From positions 216,727 to 280,726 of the forward strand of contig JAJAGP010000566.1 of the NCBI GenBank assembly GCA_025084515.1: 64,000 bases of DNA. The letters are read 5' to 3'. Position 1 is the stretch's first letter; each line of letters opens with the position of its first letter. Positions 60,401 to 63,400 of the stretch are shown one piece after another. Source of the stretch: Ancistrus triradiatus. Lineage: Eukaryota > Chordata > Actinopteri > Siluriformes > Loricariidae. The notes beneath the pieces are model-generated. The model ran no database searches and was not told where the DNA came from. It saw nothing but the letters and a program-made list of their open reading frames with translations. The translations under genes and the position numbers were made by a program.

Positions 60401-63400
60401 ATGGTTGCAAGCATTGGGTTCCTGGGTTCAATCCCCGTGGAGCGCTCTGGGTCCTTTCTGTCTGGAGTGTGCATGTCCTCCCCGTGTCCATATAGGTTTA
60501 CTCCGGTGTCCTCCCACAGCACAAAAACATGTTTTAGGTTAACTTAGGATGTAAACTTGTGTCTGTCGCTGAAATGACCAATGATACAACCACACAATCC
60601 AAAGCTTGGGGGTTCAGGTTCCAGCACTGCCAAGCTGCTACTGTTAGGCCATTGAGCAAGGACCATAACTGTTAATTACTTATATTGTATTTAGGGTTAA
60701 GCAATATGAAACAAAAATCTTATGATCATTTTCAAATCAGTCAATACTGATATACATCATGACATAAATCAAATTACTATTTCTGTCAAGCTCAAAGGAT
60801 CCATTTCACTCCCAAGTGAGATGTGAAGATCATATAAGGTTCATTTTTTTTTAAATACTGTTTATATTCTGTCAGAAGTTGAACATGCCAATGTACTGTA
60901 GAACATTATACAACTGTATTCCAAGTAAATAAAATAGGTAAATGTAACGAACTTATATCTTCATTCTGGCCAGTGAGAAGTTAAGTGTTACAAGACAACA
61001 TGAACGAAATGGACAACTATATTATTTGGTCAATTTCAAATACATAAAGTAGCACTGGAGATATCACTATGTATCTTCGGGTTTTTTGTTTATAAACCAT
61101 GGCGCTGGAGAAGACACAACACTATAGTTATTCCACTATGGTGTGTTGTTGTTGCGCAGGTATCACACTGGTTGTTTTGTGGGGAATAACCAGCACTTGC
61201 TTGGGTCTGAGACCTTTAAGTCTAGCATTGTGTGTGCTCTAAAGGTCTAAAAGGTCTTAAAAAAAAAAAAACGAACAAGGGTATTATCCGTCTTTGTGGG
61301 AACATGCTTTACACACAATATGCCGTGCCTGCTACTCTGCTTCTTGTCTAAATTTCCAGGGGCCAAATAAATCTCCTAGTCGCTCAAATTTTCATTATCA
61401 TTTTCTGTCATCATTTTCTCTTTCATCTTGCTCTCAGTATTCGTGCGGGTGACTGCAGTAGCCCAAACATTAACACGTGTGCTTCTGCCGGCTGCTATTC
61501 CTACGCTCTGTGCTGGATGCGTCATGGCTTACTTGACATGCCTGTAACTCTACTCAAGGCCCATGATTGCTTTGGCACAGTGCTATTAATATTATCACTG
61601 GCTTTTCGTGCTGTCTATCAAAATGGAAATGGAATGGGGTCCATCAATGTTGTGCCGACCACGTCTTATCGAGGAAAAGTTATTTTGCGATAATTATCGT
61701 TATATCGCCCAGCCCTAATAACACCATACAAGACTGCATCGCTAGTAATCAGCTCTGGATAAGGGTAAATAAACAAATGCGTCCCTAGATCGGGAAACAA
61801 ATATAAGTAGATGACATTCTGAATGGCCCTACACCTTCCATTTAACAGTGTTCGTATGTGAATTCCAGATTTATTAGCACCCTTGGTAGAGAAGGGTGAA
61901 AAAGGGGTTATGAAATAAGTCTTAGCTTAAATCTCATACCGATTAAATGATCTTCATTCATGGTAAATGATTGGACCTCAATTAAATTTGATTCCTTATA
62001 AGACTATACAGATATCTTATGATAAATCTGTAACAAAACCATCTCACAATTACAGTTGAATTCCACCATCCAAATTCCAGCTATAATGATCATGGACGAA
62101 GTAGCTGTTAAGCTATTTCACTACTCACCAAAAGGCTAGAGGGTTCCAGCCTGTCAAGCTGCTACTGTTGGGCTCTTGAGCAAGGTCCTCAACCTTTAAA
62201 TGCATATACTGTACCTTGTGCTAAGTATATACAGATGATGATAGCAGAAACCTCAAACTAACCCTGGAGGAATCCTGGTGGAACTCGAACTGCTGTGGTG
62301 TAAGATAATATTCTTAGTGACGAGTGACATCCTTTTGTGAGTTTCCCAGCTTGCTAAATTCATGTATACAACCAGAGGAACCTCCGAGACACCCCTGCAG
62401 GAATTTCAGTGGAATCCTTGAGAAACACTTGTGGAACCCTGCGGAAACCCAAACTTAGAAATGCTCAGAAGACCCTTGAACGAACCATGGATTAACCTTA
62501 GAGGATCCCCACAAGAACCTGGGAGAAACCATGGAATAATTTAGCTAAAACCATGGAGGAACTCTGGAAGAGCCATGCAGGAACCCTGGAGGAACAGCGA
62601 AAGAGCCCTGGAGGAGCCCCAGAAAATCCCTGCAGGAACCATCTTGCCTCTGCTGAGCAGCCACAGTTGGGCCCCTGAGCAATGCCTTAACCCACAATTG
62701 CTTGGATTGTAAGACTGTATCAGTTGTAAGTCGCTCTGGATAAGGACGTCTGCTAAATGACATAAAAGTAATGTAAATATAGACAGGAACTCTGGTGGAA
62801 CCCAGTAGGAACTTCAGCATTACCTGGCAGATACTCTACAGAAAACCTGCAGAAACCTCAAAAGAATCATGGAGTAATGGATGAACCCCACAGAAACCCT
62901 GGAGGATCGCCCAGCAACACTGAAGGACCATATAGGAAGCCCAAACGAACCTCAGAGGATTTTTTGAGAAGTCTAGGAGAAACCCAGGCCTAACTCTGCA
63001 GGAACCTCAAAGGCACCCCAGAACATCTATGAACTCTGGAGGAATGTCAGAGGAGTCTCTGAAGAACCCTGCAGAATCCCTGGAGGAATCTTGGTGGAAC
63101 CCTGAAGGAACCTCAGAAGTGCCTTGCAGGAATCTCTCTGGGAACATCGGAAGAATCCTGAGAGATAAATACTAATAAACAGACGACACCTACCTCTGCC
63201 AAGCTGTTGGGTCCTTCAGGAAGGTCCTTAACCCACAATTGGTCGGAATTGTATATATCCATTGTTAGTCTAAATAAGGCTGCTAAATGACATACATATA
63301 CTTGAGTGACATCTCTTTGTCAGAGCCTCCTAGCTTCTGACACTACCAGAGGAACCTCAGGAAGGTTTCACTTTATAAACCGTGAAAGAACCTCCAAGCG

